Shown here piece after piece: positions 1 through 8,111 of a stretch of DNA of 64,000 bases. Both the position numbers and the translations under genes were made by a program. Source of the stretch: Oscillospiraceae bacterium (GTDB lineage Bacteria > Bacillota > Clostridia > Saccharofermentanales > Saccharofermentanaceae); NCBI GenBank assembly GCA_902787975.1, contig CADAIP010000004.1:248001-312000 (forward strand). The letters are read 5' to 3'. The notes under the pieces are model-generated. The model was not told the DNA's origin. It saw only the letters and a list, made by a program, of their open reading frames with translations, and did not search any database. Numbering within the stretch: position 1 is the first letter of the stretch; each line of letters opens with the position of its first letter.

Positions 1-865
1 TTTCACGGTAGCACTGATTGTAGTTTTCATAGCTGTACGCATTGAACCAGCCCCATGCAGCATCGCTTCTGTCGATGGTCAGAGGATTAAAATCACAGAT
101 GACTTTTGTGTCGCCGGGATAGATCTTAAGGCCTTCGAAATAGACTGCATCATAGCATGTTTTGTCGCCCAGTTCGTCGTTATTCCATGTGACCTCGTAA
201 ATAATGACGACCCTGTTGGACTCATCGAGCCTTTGGGGGTTCGGAATATTGGTTACGAGATATGCATCAACAAAAACGGCACCGGTCTTGTTGTATTCTG
301 CAAGGTACAAATTGCCGTTGGTATCAACGTTGCAAGACATAATATCCATCTCTGCGATTTGGCCGGCTTCGATCAGGTCGTCCATAATAGGATCAATATC
401 TGCGGGAGTCAGGTCGTAGTTCGGAGCAGGTGTAGGTGTCGGTGAAGGAGTAGGTGTATTGTTTCTCTCGCTTTCCTCGCGCTCAATACGCTCCTGTTCT
501 CGTCTGTTGGACTCCTGCTTCTGCTGTACGAACATTATGATTCCGCACATGGTCATATAAGTGACCACGCCGCAAATGATCAGCGATATGATCATCGCCT
601 TCTTTTTACCTGATCTCTTTCTCTCTCTTTTGTCGTATTCAGCCCAGGCCTTCTGATCGAGTTCATACTTCTTCTCAAGAAGCTGTTTCTCGTGTTCAAG
701 CTTTCTCTGATCACGCTCGGGTTCAGTCTTTATTCTCTCATATTCAACGTCGGAATCATCGTAATCTACGGTGAAAGTACCGCCGCATGCATGACATATG
801 AGCTGTTCGCCTTCCTGTGTAAGCGGGCTGCCGCAATTAGGGCACTGCATATTTACCAGTTTCAT
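1..865 (-). CDS. Zinc-ribbon single-pass membrane protein, C-terminus cut by window edge
   Basis: This gene starts at an ATG preceded by GGAGGGG and runs off the left edge, leaving 288 residues. The N-terminus holds a zinc ribbon (CPNC at about residue 8, CHAC at about residue 25). A charged, probably coiled-coil stretch (about 45-95) follows, then one membrane segment (about 100-120), then a Thr/Pro linker rich in PTPSP. The rest is a beta-rich domain, presumably outside the cell. Clostridia often carry such proteins with a cytosolic zinc ribbon and an extracytoplasmic beta domain of unknown role. No specific function can be assigned, and the missing C-terminus could hold further domains. 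Confidence 0.8.
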   Translation of the reverse strand, partial: MKLVNMQCPNCGSPLTQEGEQLICHACGGTFTVDYDDSDVEYERIKTEPERDQRKLEHEKQLLEKKYELDQKAWAEYDKRERKRSGKKKAMIISLIICGVVTYMTMCGIIMFVQQKQESNRREQERIEREESERNNTPTPSPTPTPAPNYDLTPADIDPIMDDLIEAGQIAEMDIMSCNVDTNGNLYLAEYNKTGAVFVDAYLVTNIPNPQRLDESNRVVIIYEVTWNNDELGDKTCYDAVYFEGLKIYPGDTKVICDFNPLTIDRSDAAWGWFNAYSYENYNQCYRE

Positions 866-906
866 GTTCTATCCCCTCCATGAAATCAATAATGATTTAC
901 ATTTTA

Positions 907-912
907 ATTATA
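907..912 (-). promoter_or_regulatory. Possible -10 box for the zinc-ribbon gene
   Basis: A perfect TATAAT on the minus strand lies about 42 bases upstream of the ATG at 865. No convincing -35 hexamer is seen at 16-18 bases, so this is a tentative promoter call. Confidence 0.35.
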
Positions 913-982
913 CAGCATTTTGAGCCGAACGGGGAAAGAATCGGAGCGGGTCAGCCGGCAGCTTTTTGGACCTTTTTGTTGA

Positions 983-1132
983 CGTAAGGTAAACATTCCT
1001 GCTGAAGCTGACCAGGCTGCCGTAGAAGCAATCGTCAACGCAGACGAGAGACTTGCAGGCGCATTGAACGGCAGATCGATCGTTAAGTTCATCTACGTTA
1101 AGGGAAGAATCGCTAACATCGTAGCGAAGTAA
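983..1132 (+). pseudogene. leuS: Stranded 3' fragment of leucyl-tRNA synthetase gene
   Basis: Read from 983 to the TAA at 1130-1132, this frame gives 49 residues that match the extreme C-terminal domain of bacterial LeuRS: an opening RKVNIPAEAD, a middle VNADERLAGALNG and an ending YVKGRIANIVAK. The family normally exceeds 800 residues. Upstream of 983 the frame meets a TGA at 980-982 and nothing LeuRS-like is seen, so catalytic, editing and anticodon-binding domains are all absent. There is no start codon or ribosome binding site. The natural leuS terminator seems to have been carried along. It is most likely a rearrangement or recombination scar with an intact leuS elsewhere; an assembly artefact cannot be excluded. 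Confidence 0.75.
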
Positions 1133-1158
1133 TCAGGTCAAAAACACGTTCAATTGAT

Positions 1159-1190
1159 AAGGCTGTCTCAATGAGACAGCCTTTCTTATC
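1159..1190 (+). terminator. Rho-independent terminator after the leuS fragment
   Basis: Stem GGCTGTC (1161-1167) pairs with GACAGCC (1175-1181) around a 7-base loop, followed by a T-rich stretch. The A-rich left flank would also allow it to stop transcripts from the minus-strand gene ending at 1192. Confidence 0.75.
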
Positions 1191-1191
1191 T

Positions 1192-1899
1192 TTATGAGAA
1201 CAATATCTCTTTCGCTTTCTGATACTGATCGTCACCGGTGTTACGGAAACTGGCATCTTCATCGGGAAGTATTATGTTCAGAGTGTATTCTCTCGTAGGA
1301 TTATATGAAGCATATTCCTGATTCGCCTTCACATAAGAATCCCATAGCTTATCGAAAGTCTCTTCATCAATTGAATCAAGATTAACGATAGAGCAGACCG
1401 ATGATCTCGGATGTTCCTCAGAATTGTCAGTACCGTCTTTACCGAGAGAGTTTAACGAATAACCATAACGGTTGTTTCTTATCTCTCCAAGTTCAGGATA
1501 ATCTTCAAGAACCATACTTATAACGATATGGTCGTAATCGGTATCCATGCCATAAGCGGTTTTAGCGTATGCTGATCCCCTTGAATCCAAAAACAGCTCT
1601 GGCGTACTTGCCACAAGACAATCTATTCCATAGATCTTTGCAGGCCATTCACGGAATGACAGCCCATCAGACAAGTACCTGTCAGCATAATTCTCTGATA
1701 CAGTCGCATTTGGGTCTATAGATTTAGCAAATTCCAGCACATCCTCATAACTGTGATGCGAACTTGTATAACCATCAGGCAACTTATAGAACTTCAGATA
1801 TCCCGAAACACCGACAGATAAGATCAGCACAAAAATGCCAAAAGTCAAAACTGAAGGAATTATAATCGCCCATATCCACTTTGGTTTCTTTTTCTCCAT
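1192..1899 (-). CDS. Membrane-anchored protein of unknown function
   Basis: This encodes 235 residues, starting at an ATG with AGGAG upstream. A lysine-rich N-terminus precedes one hydrophobic segment (about residues 9-33), which most likely acts as an uncleaved signal anchor. The remaining 200 residues are polar and would lie outside the cell. No conserved family or catalytic motif was recognised. It sits 26 bases downstream of another secreted unknown on the same strand, so the two are probably co-transcribed, and the bidirectional hairpin at 1159-1190 would end the transcript. Confidence 0.75.
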   Translation of the reverse strand: MEKKKPKWIWAIIIPSVLTFGIFVLILSVGVSGYLKFYKLPDGYTSSHHSYEDVLEFAKSIDPNATVSENYADRYLSDGLSFREWPAKIYGIDCLVASTPELFLDSRGSAYAKTAYGMDTDYDHIVISMVLEDYPELGEIRNNRYGYSLNSLGKDGTDNSEEHPRSSVCSIVNLDSIDEETFDKLWDSYVKANQEYASYNPTREYTLNIILPDEDASFRNTGDDQYQKAKEILFS

Positions 1900-1925
1900 G
1901 GTTATTATCTCCTGTATCCAACAGA

Positions 1926-2762
1926 TCAGGTGTCCGGCACGAACACCAACTTGTCCTCAGTTATCTCAACTGTTCCAGTAACTCTGGTAGTCGGATCACC
2001 ATATCCGTTCGGACCTCTCTCTTCTACGATGAGGCGGCCGTTTTCGACGCCAACAACATAGTAATCGTAATTGAATCCGTCAAGACAATATCCTTTGTGA
2101 TTCTGCATGTCGTAAACAAGACATTGTGTCCTTACCATTCCGCTTCCGGTAGTTCTCGACGTGCACCTGTCTTCAACACCGTCGCCTGTAATGTCTGCCG
2201 AATAATAAGGAAGTTCAAGGAATTTATCATCTGACATTTGAAACATAGATCCGGACATAACGTATCTGTAGAATTCCTCGTCAGGAGAATAAGTGATCAC
2301 ATTGCCTGTGTCCGCATAGTAATATGCCTTAAAACTTCCCTTAGACGGAGCTTCGGAAGTTTCTGCGTTGCATGTGCAATGAACATATATCCACTGGCCT
2401 GAAACGATCTCCATATTTGCTTCGTTGTAAAGGTCGGGCTCGACATGACTGAGATAACTGACATCATCTTTGAATTCGGGGAGTTTGTGGTCCGTAACAA
2501 AGACCTCCCAGTCTGTATTGGAATCGCCATTCCTGTCAAAATATACGGTAACCGTTATCTTCTCGGCATATGACGGTTCCCTGTCATCATATTTAAACTG
2601 CATGCCGTAATAGCCGCCATCAAAAACATCTTTATTCTCAATGTTCAGAAATTCGACCTTCTTGCCGCCGAAGACCATGCCATCCTTATCAAGCGGCTGA
2701 AAACATCCTGAAAGACTCATTGCGAAAACAACGACAGTCAATAAACTTAACAAGCGTTTCAT
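1926..2762 (-). CDS. Lipoprotein of unknown function
   Basis: This is a 278-residue secreted lipoprotein. The start is placed at 2762 rather than five codons upstream because GGGGG then sits about nine bases before the ATG and the signal peptide begins properly with MKRLL. A hydrophobic stretch leads to the lipobox LSGC, with the lipidated cysteine at about residue 20. The mature part is acidic and beta-rich, and includes the stretch DITGDGVEDR, which resembles a short Asp-rich calcium-binding or VCBS/FG-GAP-like loop. No enzyme motif is visible. It is followed closely by the membrane protein ending at 1192, so the pair probably forms an operon. Confidence 0.8.
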   Translation of the reverse strand: MKRLLSLLTVVVFAMSLSGCFQPLDKDGMVFGGKKVEFLNIENKDVFDGGYYGMQFKYDDREPSYAEKITVTVYFDRNGDSNTDWEVFVTDHKLPEFKDDVSYLSHVEPDLYNEANMEIVSGQWIYVHCTCNAETSEAPSKGSFKAYYYADTGNVITYSPDEEFYRYVMSGSMFQMSDDKFLELPYYSADITGDGVEDRCTSRTTGSGMVRTQCLVYDMQNHKGYCLDGFNYDYYVVGVENGRLIVEERGPNGYGDPTTRVTGTVEITEDKLVFVPDT

Positions 2763-2802
2763 AGCATTTACCCCCATAAAAGTGAAACGTGATTACTTAA
2801 TT

Positions 2803-2808
2803 ATTATA
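2803..2808 (-). promoter_or_regulatory. Extended -10 promoter element for the lipoprotein gene
   Basis: The minus strand reads TGGTATAAT, a perfect extended -10 (TGnTATAAT), about 40 bases upstream of the ATG at 2762. No clear -35 is present, as is common with extended -10 promoters. Confidence 0.45.
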
Positions 2809-2844
2809 CCATCCCCTCAAAAAGCCTTCCCAAATCATGTTTTA

Positions 2845-2873
2845 TAGACAAAACAAGACTCCAAATTTATACT
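2845..2873 (+). promoter_or_regulatory. Sigma-A-type promoter for the SPFH gene
   Basis: TAGACA (2845-2850) and TATACT (2868-2873) are separated by 17 bases, each five of six matches to consensus. The predicted start of transcription is about 40 bases before the ATG at 2921. Confidence 0.55.
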
Positions 2874-2920
2874 TGAAACGTAAGGAAGGCACGTCTTATT
2901 TTGCGGGGATTTAGAAAGAC

Positions 2921-4021
2921 ATGGGATTTATCAGCAACGTTGCAGGCACCATTTCAGATTCAATTAATTCGGAAATAAATGATCAGTATCTTGAGTCATT
3001 CAGAACCGATTCCTTGGGACAGGACACACTTGTAAGGCGCGCATACAGACAGAATTCCAGAGGCAGAAACCAGGGCAGCAGCGATGTTATCACCGCAGGT
3101 TCCAAAGTGCTCGTACCTGAAGGCACATATGCTCTCATGATCGACGAAGGCAAGATAGCCGACGTCGTTACCGAACCAGGTTTATACACCTGGGAAAACT
3201 CATCTTCCGCTTCCGTTTTTTCAGGAAACATGAAAAGCGTAATGGGAGACGTTTTCGACCGTTTCAGATTCGCAGGCGAATACACGAAGACACAAAAGAT
3301 CTTCTATATTAACGGTCTTGAGATAATGAATCAGACCTGCAACGAATACCTTAACGTACCTTATCCGGATCCGATTTACGGAACACTGTATTTTAAATTC
3401 AGAATAATGTTCTCTTTCCGCATCGTTGATCCGGCAAAGTTTTTCAAGAAGACAGGAAAAACCACTACCGTATACGAATACATGGGTACACCTGAAAGGC
3501 CGAAGCAGCCTATTCTTGAAGTTCAGGATCACATGGAGGAAGCATTGAACCTCTGCGCTACCAGAGATAAGATCCCTTTCCCTAAACTTCTCTCGAATAA
3601 GAGCATACTGAAAGACGCAGTTAACGAAGCGGTATCAAAGCTCTGGCACGAGCAGCGCGGAATGGTCGTTGAAACGATAACGATCGTCGACCTGACTCTC
3701 GACGAGAAATCAAGAGCGCGTGTTGAGCAGTTCGATTCTGCAAAGTTATTCAGCGAAGATCCGGCAGCACTTAACGCACTGGTAGCTTTGGGCTTCACGG
3801 ATGCAATGAAGGCCGCTGCTTCAAACCCTGCAGGAGCCATGACAGGTTTTGCTGGCGTCGGCATGGCTAATTCGTTTGCGGGAAATACAGCACCAATAAA
3901 TACACAATCATTCGAAGGACTTGAGACATGCCCGTTCTGTGGTACATCTCTGAATTCAGGTGTGATCTTTGAATACTGCCCTGCATGCAATGCGGACATC
4001 AGATCCTACTATCAGCATTAA
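2921..4021 (+). CDS. SPFH-domain protein with C-terminal zinc ribbon (YdjI-like)
   Basis: This encodes 366 residues. The N-terminal two thirds match the virion-core/SPFH-like family typified by Bacillus YdjI: the conserved beta core includes VLVPEGTYALMIDEGKI at about 60-80 and EPGLYTWE at about 85-95, followed by the helical SPFH extension. A low-complexity Ala/Gly region (about 285-330) links to a C-terminal zinc ribbon with CPFC and CPAC pairs. There is no signal peptide or membrane helix, so it is probably cytosolic or peripheral at the membrane. Family members are linked to membrane organisation or envelope stress, but the molecular role is not established. It stands alone, convergent with the fucosidase gene. 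Confidence 0.82.
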   Translation: MGFISNVAGTISDSINSEINDQYLESFRTDSLGQDTLVRRAYRQNSRGRNQGSSDVITAGSKVLVPEGTYALMIDEGKIADVVTEPGLYTWENSSSASVFSGNMKSVMGDVFDRFRFAGEYTKTQKIFYINGLEIMNQTCNEYLNVPYPDPIYGTLYFKFRIMFSFRIVDPAKFFKKTGKTTTVYEYMGTPERPKQPILEVQDHMEEALNLCATRDKIPFPKLLSNKSILKDAVNEAVSKLWHEQRGMVVETITIVDLTLDEKSRARVEQFDSAKLFSEDPAALNALVALGFTDAMKAAASNPAGAMTGFAGVGMANSFAGNTAPINTQSFEGLETCPFCGTSLNSGVIFEYCPACNADIRSYYQH

Positions 4022-4138
4022 CCGGGCCGGCGCTTTTCAAAGGAAAAACAAACTTAATCAGCTTTTACGAAACTCTGCATAAGCGTTTTTGTTATCGTTC
4101 CCTCATATCACTATCCTGTAGTTGCCGGGAAAAATATA

Positions 4139-5620
4139 TCAGGCCATTCCGATCTTGAAGCAGACGGGTTTGTCAGATGAAGGCTTCCTGTTAAGCGTTA
4201 TATGAAGGCCCTTTTCATCTCTGACTGAATCAACGATATCGTAATCACCCAAAGCTTCCGAAGAAGATAAGATTACATCCCGTTCGCCCTTGATTTTCAA
4301 TGAAGTAATAAGGAATTCTTCAGAATCCGGCCTCATGCAGAAAGCGTATATGAAACCGTTTTTGTATGTGAATCTGAAATCTTTGGAAGTGAAATTCTTC
4401 TCATCATTATCCTGGAAAGAACCGGCTTCGTTATTGACTTCACCCTCGCCGAAAACATGCCACGGCGTTGTTCCGTAGATGCCTTCGCCATTTATGTTCA
4501 TCCATTCGCCTATCTCTTCCAGAACGGCTGTCTCTTCATCTGTAATCGTTCCGTCAGGTTTAGGTCCGACATTTATAAGAAGCATTCCGTTCTTGCTTAC
4601 GATATCTATAAGGTCGCATATGATCTGCCTGGATGGCTTGAATTCGTTATCAGTGATATAACCCCAGGACTTTCTGCCGATTGCAGTATCAGTCTGCCAC
4701 GGCACCGGAGAGATATCTGTCAGCGCGCCTCTCTCGACATCGAATGTCGCAACCGTCGGCGGGAACGCATTGTGCTTATAATTGATCGTAACTTCCCTGC
4801 CCCATTCATCCGCACGGTTGTAGTAATACGCACAGACTTTCTTGAGATAAGGCTTGAATGCTTCATTCTGTATCCATGTATCAAAATACAAGATCATGGG
4901 CCTGCATTTATCTATCAGTTCGCAGGTCTTGACAAGCCAGTCGCAAAGCCATTCCTCAGAAGGCTTCGCAGGCGAGAAAACATCTTCCAATGTATGGAAC
5001 ACGGCAGTGTCCGACAGTTCGGCGCAAAGATAAGCAGGACCGTAAAAATCACGGTATTCTTCATCGTTAACATCCGAGTCTATCGTTCTTCCCATGTTCA
5101 TGAAGAAATAGTGTTCTGCCCTGTGTGAAGAACCGCAGAATGCAAGACCATTATCTTCACATGCTTTACGGATCTCGCCGGCAACATCCCTGCAGGGTCC
5201 CATCTCCGCCGCGTTCCAGCGGTTAAGGTCAGATGCATACATCGCAAAACCGTCGTGGTGTTCACACACTGGCATGACGTATTTAGCACCGGACTTTCTG
5301 AACAGTTCAACCCATTTGTTTGCGTCAAACTTCTCACCCTTGAACATCGGGATGAAATCCTTGTATCCGAAATCCTTGGGATCACCGAAATGTTCCTTAT
5401 GAAATTCATATTCGCGTGAACCGGGATTATACATCCATCTCGGATACCATTCGCACGCATATGCAGGAACGCTGTAGATTCCCCAGTGAATGAAGATTCC
5501 GAGTTTTGCCTCGTAATACCAGGAAGGTGTTTTGTGATTAGACAAAGAGGCCCAATCGGCTTTATATCTTCCCTTTTCGATCACTTCATCGATCAGCTTC
5601 AGATACTCTTTGTTATCCAC
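4139..5620 (-). CDS. Alpha-L-fucosidase, glycoside hydrolase family 29
   Basis: This encodes 493 residues from a GTG start, chosen because AGGAGG sits seven bases upstream. GH29 hallmarks are visible: FIHWGIYSVPAY near residue 43, the substrate-binding HHDGFAMY near 121, and LYFDTW with Asp247 as the expected catalytic nucleophile. SWGY near 318 and LLINVGPKPDG near 347 complete the barrel signature. A beta-sandwich tail occupies roughly the last 110 residues. There is no signal peptide, so it should act inside the cell on imported fucosylated oligosaccharides such as host-glycan or plant fragments. No fucose pathway gene lies nearby, and exact linkage specificity cannot be read from sequence. 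Confidence 0.9.
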   Translation of the reverse strand: MDNKEYLKLIDEVIEKGRYKADWASLSNHKTPSWYYEAKLGIFIHWGIYSVPAYACEWYPRWMYNPGSREYEFHKEHFGDPKDFGYKDFIPMFKGEKFDANKWVELFRKSGAKYVMPVCEHHDGFAMYASDLNRWNAAEMGPCRDVAGEIRKACEDNGLAFCGSSHRAEHYFFMNMGRTIDSDVNDEEYRDFYGPAYLCAELSDTAVFHTLEDVFSPAKPSEEWLCDWLVKTCELIDKCRPMILYFDTWIQNEAFKPYLKKVCAYYYNRADEWGREVTINYKHNAFPPTVATFDVERGALTDISPVPWQTDTAIGRKSWGYITDNEFKPSRQIICDLIDIVSKNGMLLINVGPKPDGTITDEETAVLEEIGEWMNINGEGIYGTTPWHVFGEGEVNNEAGSFQDNDEKNFTSKDFRFTYKNGFIYAFCMRPDSEEFLITSLKIKGERDVILSSSEALGDYDIVDSVRDEKGLHITLNRKPSSDKPVCFKIGMA

Positions 5621-5636
5621 GGCAAAACCTCCTATA

Positions 5637-6188
5637 TTACTTAAGGCTCTTATACATCAATATCTCGTCGTGATATGTTCCGTCATCGAAAAGAAGTGCA
5701 TTATGTCTTCTGCCCGTTTCAATGAAACCACATTTCTTATATAAAATCTGAGCCTGTTCATTCTCGGCAACAACTTCCAGGTCAACCTGATGCCAGCCGA
5801 TCTTGCCTGCAAGCTCAGTCATATAACTGATCATTGCAGTTCCTATACCGAGATTCCAATAGTCTTTATAGAGAGCTATGGCCATGCTGCATCTGTGACG
5901 GATCTTGCGCTTTTCTCCGATACCGCTGATGCTTCCGTTGCCGGCGATCTTACTGTCAACCACAGCGCACATCATGATAGTGTAAGGATCATCCATAAGC
6001 CTGCCTAAGATCTCCTTCTCGCTTTCAAGCGTGAAGCCAACCTCATCCGGGTTTCTTAGAAGAAACGGTGTCTCAGCAGAAGTCTTCTCCAGGTATTCGA
6101 TCATCTGATCTGCATACTCAGGTGAAGTAGGTCTGAGAATACATTTCCTGCCGTCCTTTAAGACTATCTCTCTATCTTCAAATCTCAT
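5637..6188 (-). CDS. GNAT-family N-acetyltransferase
   Basis: This encodes 183 residues. The acetyl-CoA-binding motif A is recognisable as NLGIGTAMISYM (the Q/RxxGxG/A equivalent) at about 112-123, followed by EVVAENEQAQILYKKCGF, the typical motif B region of the RimJ/RimL-like branch. The N-terminus DGRKCILRPTSPEYA also fits that branch. The substrate is unknown. Its ATG overlaps the stop of the upstream sodium channel gene by four bases, so translation is probably coupled, although no functional tie between the two is known. Confidence 0.85.
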   Translation of the reverse strand: MRFEDREIVLKDGRKCILRPTSPEYADQMIEYLEKTSAETPFLLRNPDEVGFTLESEKEILGRLMDDPYTIMMCAVVDSKIAGNGSISGIGEKRKIRHRCSMAIALYKDYWNLGIGTAMISYMTELAGKIGWHQVDLEVVAENEQAQILYKKCGFIETGRRHNALLFDDGTYHDEILMYKSLK

Positions 6189-7018
6189 TTATTCTTACCT
6201 AATGAACTCTCCAAACGGTTCAGCTGATCCTTGAGTGAACGGATCTCCTTGATAAGTTCCTCATTGGAAGCGGGAGTCTCAGCCTTCTCTTCTGCATTCT
6301 CCGCATTGTTCTCAGCCGTAACTTCGCTGATTGCATTTACAACGATACCGACAACAACGTTCATGACGACGAAAGATGAAAGCAGTACGAAAGGTACAAA
6401 GTAAGCCCAAGCATAAGGGAACACTTCCATAACAGGTCTGCTGATACCCATTGACCAGCTCTCGAGCGTCATTACCTGGAAGAGAGTGTACATTGCTTTT
6501 CCGATCGTTCCGAACCAGTCGTAGAATGCTTCACCGAAAAGATTTACGCCGATAAGAGCAAAGATGTAGTAGATCAGGAGCAATAAGATTCCAGTCCACA
6601 AAATGCTCGGAATAGACTTTACGATAGCACCGATGATGACCTGCAGATGGCGGACATGACCGATAAGCTTTGTTCCTCGCAAAGCCTTCAAAGACTTCAA
6701 TACTCTGAATACTCTTACAGCACGGAATGCAGACATGAAAGAAAGTCCGGAGAGCATTGATACTGCCACGATGATCATATCGAACCAGTTCCACGGATCC
6801 TTGAAATAATCCAGACCGTAAGCCAGGAACTTTATAATGATTTCCGCAATGAATATCCAAAGACAGATTGTGTTAATAAGTGCAAGCGCACCTATTGCAC
6901 CTTCAGAAAGACCCTTAATCGTCTCAACGCCCATAATTGCAGCATTGAAGATAATGACAAACAGGATAATACCCTGGAACACTTTGCCGTCAACGACTTT
7001 CTTTAAACCCTTGATCAT
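6185..7018 (-). CDS. Bacterial voltage-gated sodium channel, NaChBac type
   Basis: This encodes 277 residues, the usual length for a single-domain bacterial Nav subunit that assembles as a homotetramer. Segments S1-S4 are present, with the S4 voltage sensor carrying R99, R102, R105, K108, K111 and R114 at three-residue spacing. The pore selectivity filter reads TLESW (184-188), identical to the NaChBac core that selects Na+. S6 is followed by an acidic linker and a C-terminal heptad stretch (about 252-273) expected to form the tetramer coiled coil. Start: GAGGAGAGG lies just upstream of the ATG. The GNAT gene overlaps its end by four bases. Confidence 0.92.
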   Translation of the reverse strand: MIKGLKKVVDGKVFQGIILFVIIFNAAIMGVETIKGLSEGAIGALALINTICLWIFIAEIIIKFLAYGLDYFKDPWNWFDMIIVAVSMLSGLSFMSAFRAVRVFRVLKSLKALRGTKLIGHVRHLQVIIGAIVKSIPSILWTGILLLLIYYIFALIGVNLFGEAFYDWFGTIGKAMYTLFQVMTLESWSMGISRPVMEVFPYAWAYFVPFVLLSSFVVMNVVVGIVVNAISEVTAENNAENAEEKAETPASNEELIKEIRSLKDQLNRLESSLGKNK

Positions 7019-7161
7019 AACCTCTCCTCAACAATCAAAAAATATCAATGAAGATTTTACCATTCATAAAAAGATTTCAAAGAGATAATTTTTCAATATA
7101 AAAAATCGCTAATAGCGGAATTCTGCAGTAGATTATTCTATTCTTGCGGCTGCGCTTAAAA

Positions 7162-7407
7162 TCAGTCTTTCTCCGACATAAACTTCCGTCTGTAGCTCTC
7201 CCATACCTGAGCCATGGAATCGTTATATTCCGAACTGTTCTTCCTGAACGGATTGTCGTTATTCTCGAACTGCCGGGCTGCCTCATTGATAAGAAAATCC
7301 TTGTTCTTGCTGCCTATGTAGCTCTTGTCGTATTTGATGAGGTAATCTTCAATAATCTCCCTCTTTTCGCCATGTAAATTATCTGTAAGTCCGTAGTTAT
7401 CGTTCAT
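7162..7407 (-). CDS. Small charged protein of unknown function
   Basis: This encodes 81 residues. The start at 7407 is preferred over an in-frame ATG 18 bases upstream because AAGGGGAG then falls at the correct distance. The product is soluble, highly charged and probably helical, with no signal peptide or cysteine. Nothing in it is recognised. It stands as a short unit between the sodium channel and nnrE. Confidence 0.65.
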   Translation of the reverse strand: MNDNYGLTDNLHGEKREIIEDYLIKYDKSYIGSKNKDFLINEAARQFENNDNPFRKNSSEYNDSMAQVWESYRRKFMSEKD

Positions 7408-7467
7408 AAAATATCTCCCCTTCAAATTAAATATCTATATGACAGCCTATGTTGATTGATCAGTAAA

Positions 7468-8091
7468 CTAATTCAACTCTTTTGTCTCTCCGATTATCTT
7501 AATTCCGATATCGCAGTTGACTTTATTTTTCATCGCTGTTTTTGCGTGTCCAAGAAAATGACCATACTTATATGTTCCGATCGATACTGTGAGATCTGAT
7601 ATGACATAGAGATCGCCGAGTCCCGTGTCACCGTTAAGTCCGCTGTTGATATCTGCGCATACGACATATACATCTGAAGCGTTGATACTCTCGATCGCAC
7701 TTTTCGCAGGCTCTCTGACCTCGCCCTTAAATCCCGTTCCGAAAATGCAATCAAGAATGGTATTGTACTTTCCGTAATCGCCTTCGGTCACGACAGGGAT
7801 TCCCTTGGCTACGCACTTATCGAAGAAAAACTTTCCGTCTTCAGAAAAAGAATCCTCATACAAAAGAACGATCTCACATTCGATGCCGTGATCTTTAAGA
7901 AGAGATGCGACGACAAAACCGTCGCCGGCGTTATTGCCTTTGCCACAGATGATACCTACAGGCCCTTTCCAACGGACCTGTTCAAAGATTGCCTTCCCCG
8001 CTCTTTCCATCAGTTCTTTTGATGAGCAGAGGTTTTCGATCGTCCACCTGTCACTGGAACGCATTACTTCAGTTGATACGCAAACCGGCAT
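7468..8091 (-). CDS. nnrE: NAD(P)H-hydrate epimerase (YjeF N-terminal domain)
   Basis: This encodes 207 residues, a stand-alone YjeF_N domain. It repairs damaged nicotinamide cofactors by interconverting the R and S epimers of NAD(P)HX. Family motifs seen are ELMERAG near residue 26, the nucleotide loop GKGNNAGDG near 50 and the catalytic-region LDCIFGTGFKGE near 113, then DINSGLNGDTG near 147. The partner dehydratase domain (NnrD), often fused at the C-terminus, is absent here and must be encoded elsewhere if present. GGGAG precedes the ATG. The gene lies 20 bases downstream of the large c-di-GMP protein and may share its transcript. Confidence 0.9.
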   Translation of the reverse strand: MPVCVSTEVMRSSDRWTIENLCSSKELMERAGKAIFEQVRWKGPVGIICGKGNNAGDGFVVASLLKDHGIECEIVLLYEDSFSEDGKFFFDKCVAKGIPVVTEGDYGKYNTILDCIFGTGFKGEVREPAKSAIESINASDVYVVCADINSGLNGDTGLGDLYVISDLTVSIGTYKYGHFLGHAKTAMKNKVNCDIGIKIIGETKELN

Positions 8092-8111
8092 ATTGTCTCC
8101 CGTAATCGGAT

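Noticed and set aside
3529..3999. 156-codon open frame opposite the SPFH gene
   Set aside because: The plus-strand gene has clear SPFH and zinc-ribbon motifs; the opposite frame reads as a compositional shadow.
7095..7120. CGCTATTAGCG followed by T-rich sequence on the minus strand, a possible terminator
   Set aside because: The stem is only three to five pairs with almost no loop, too weak to call.
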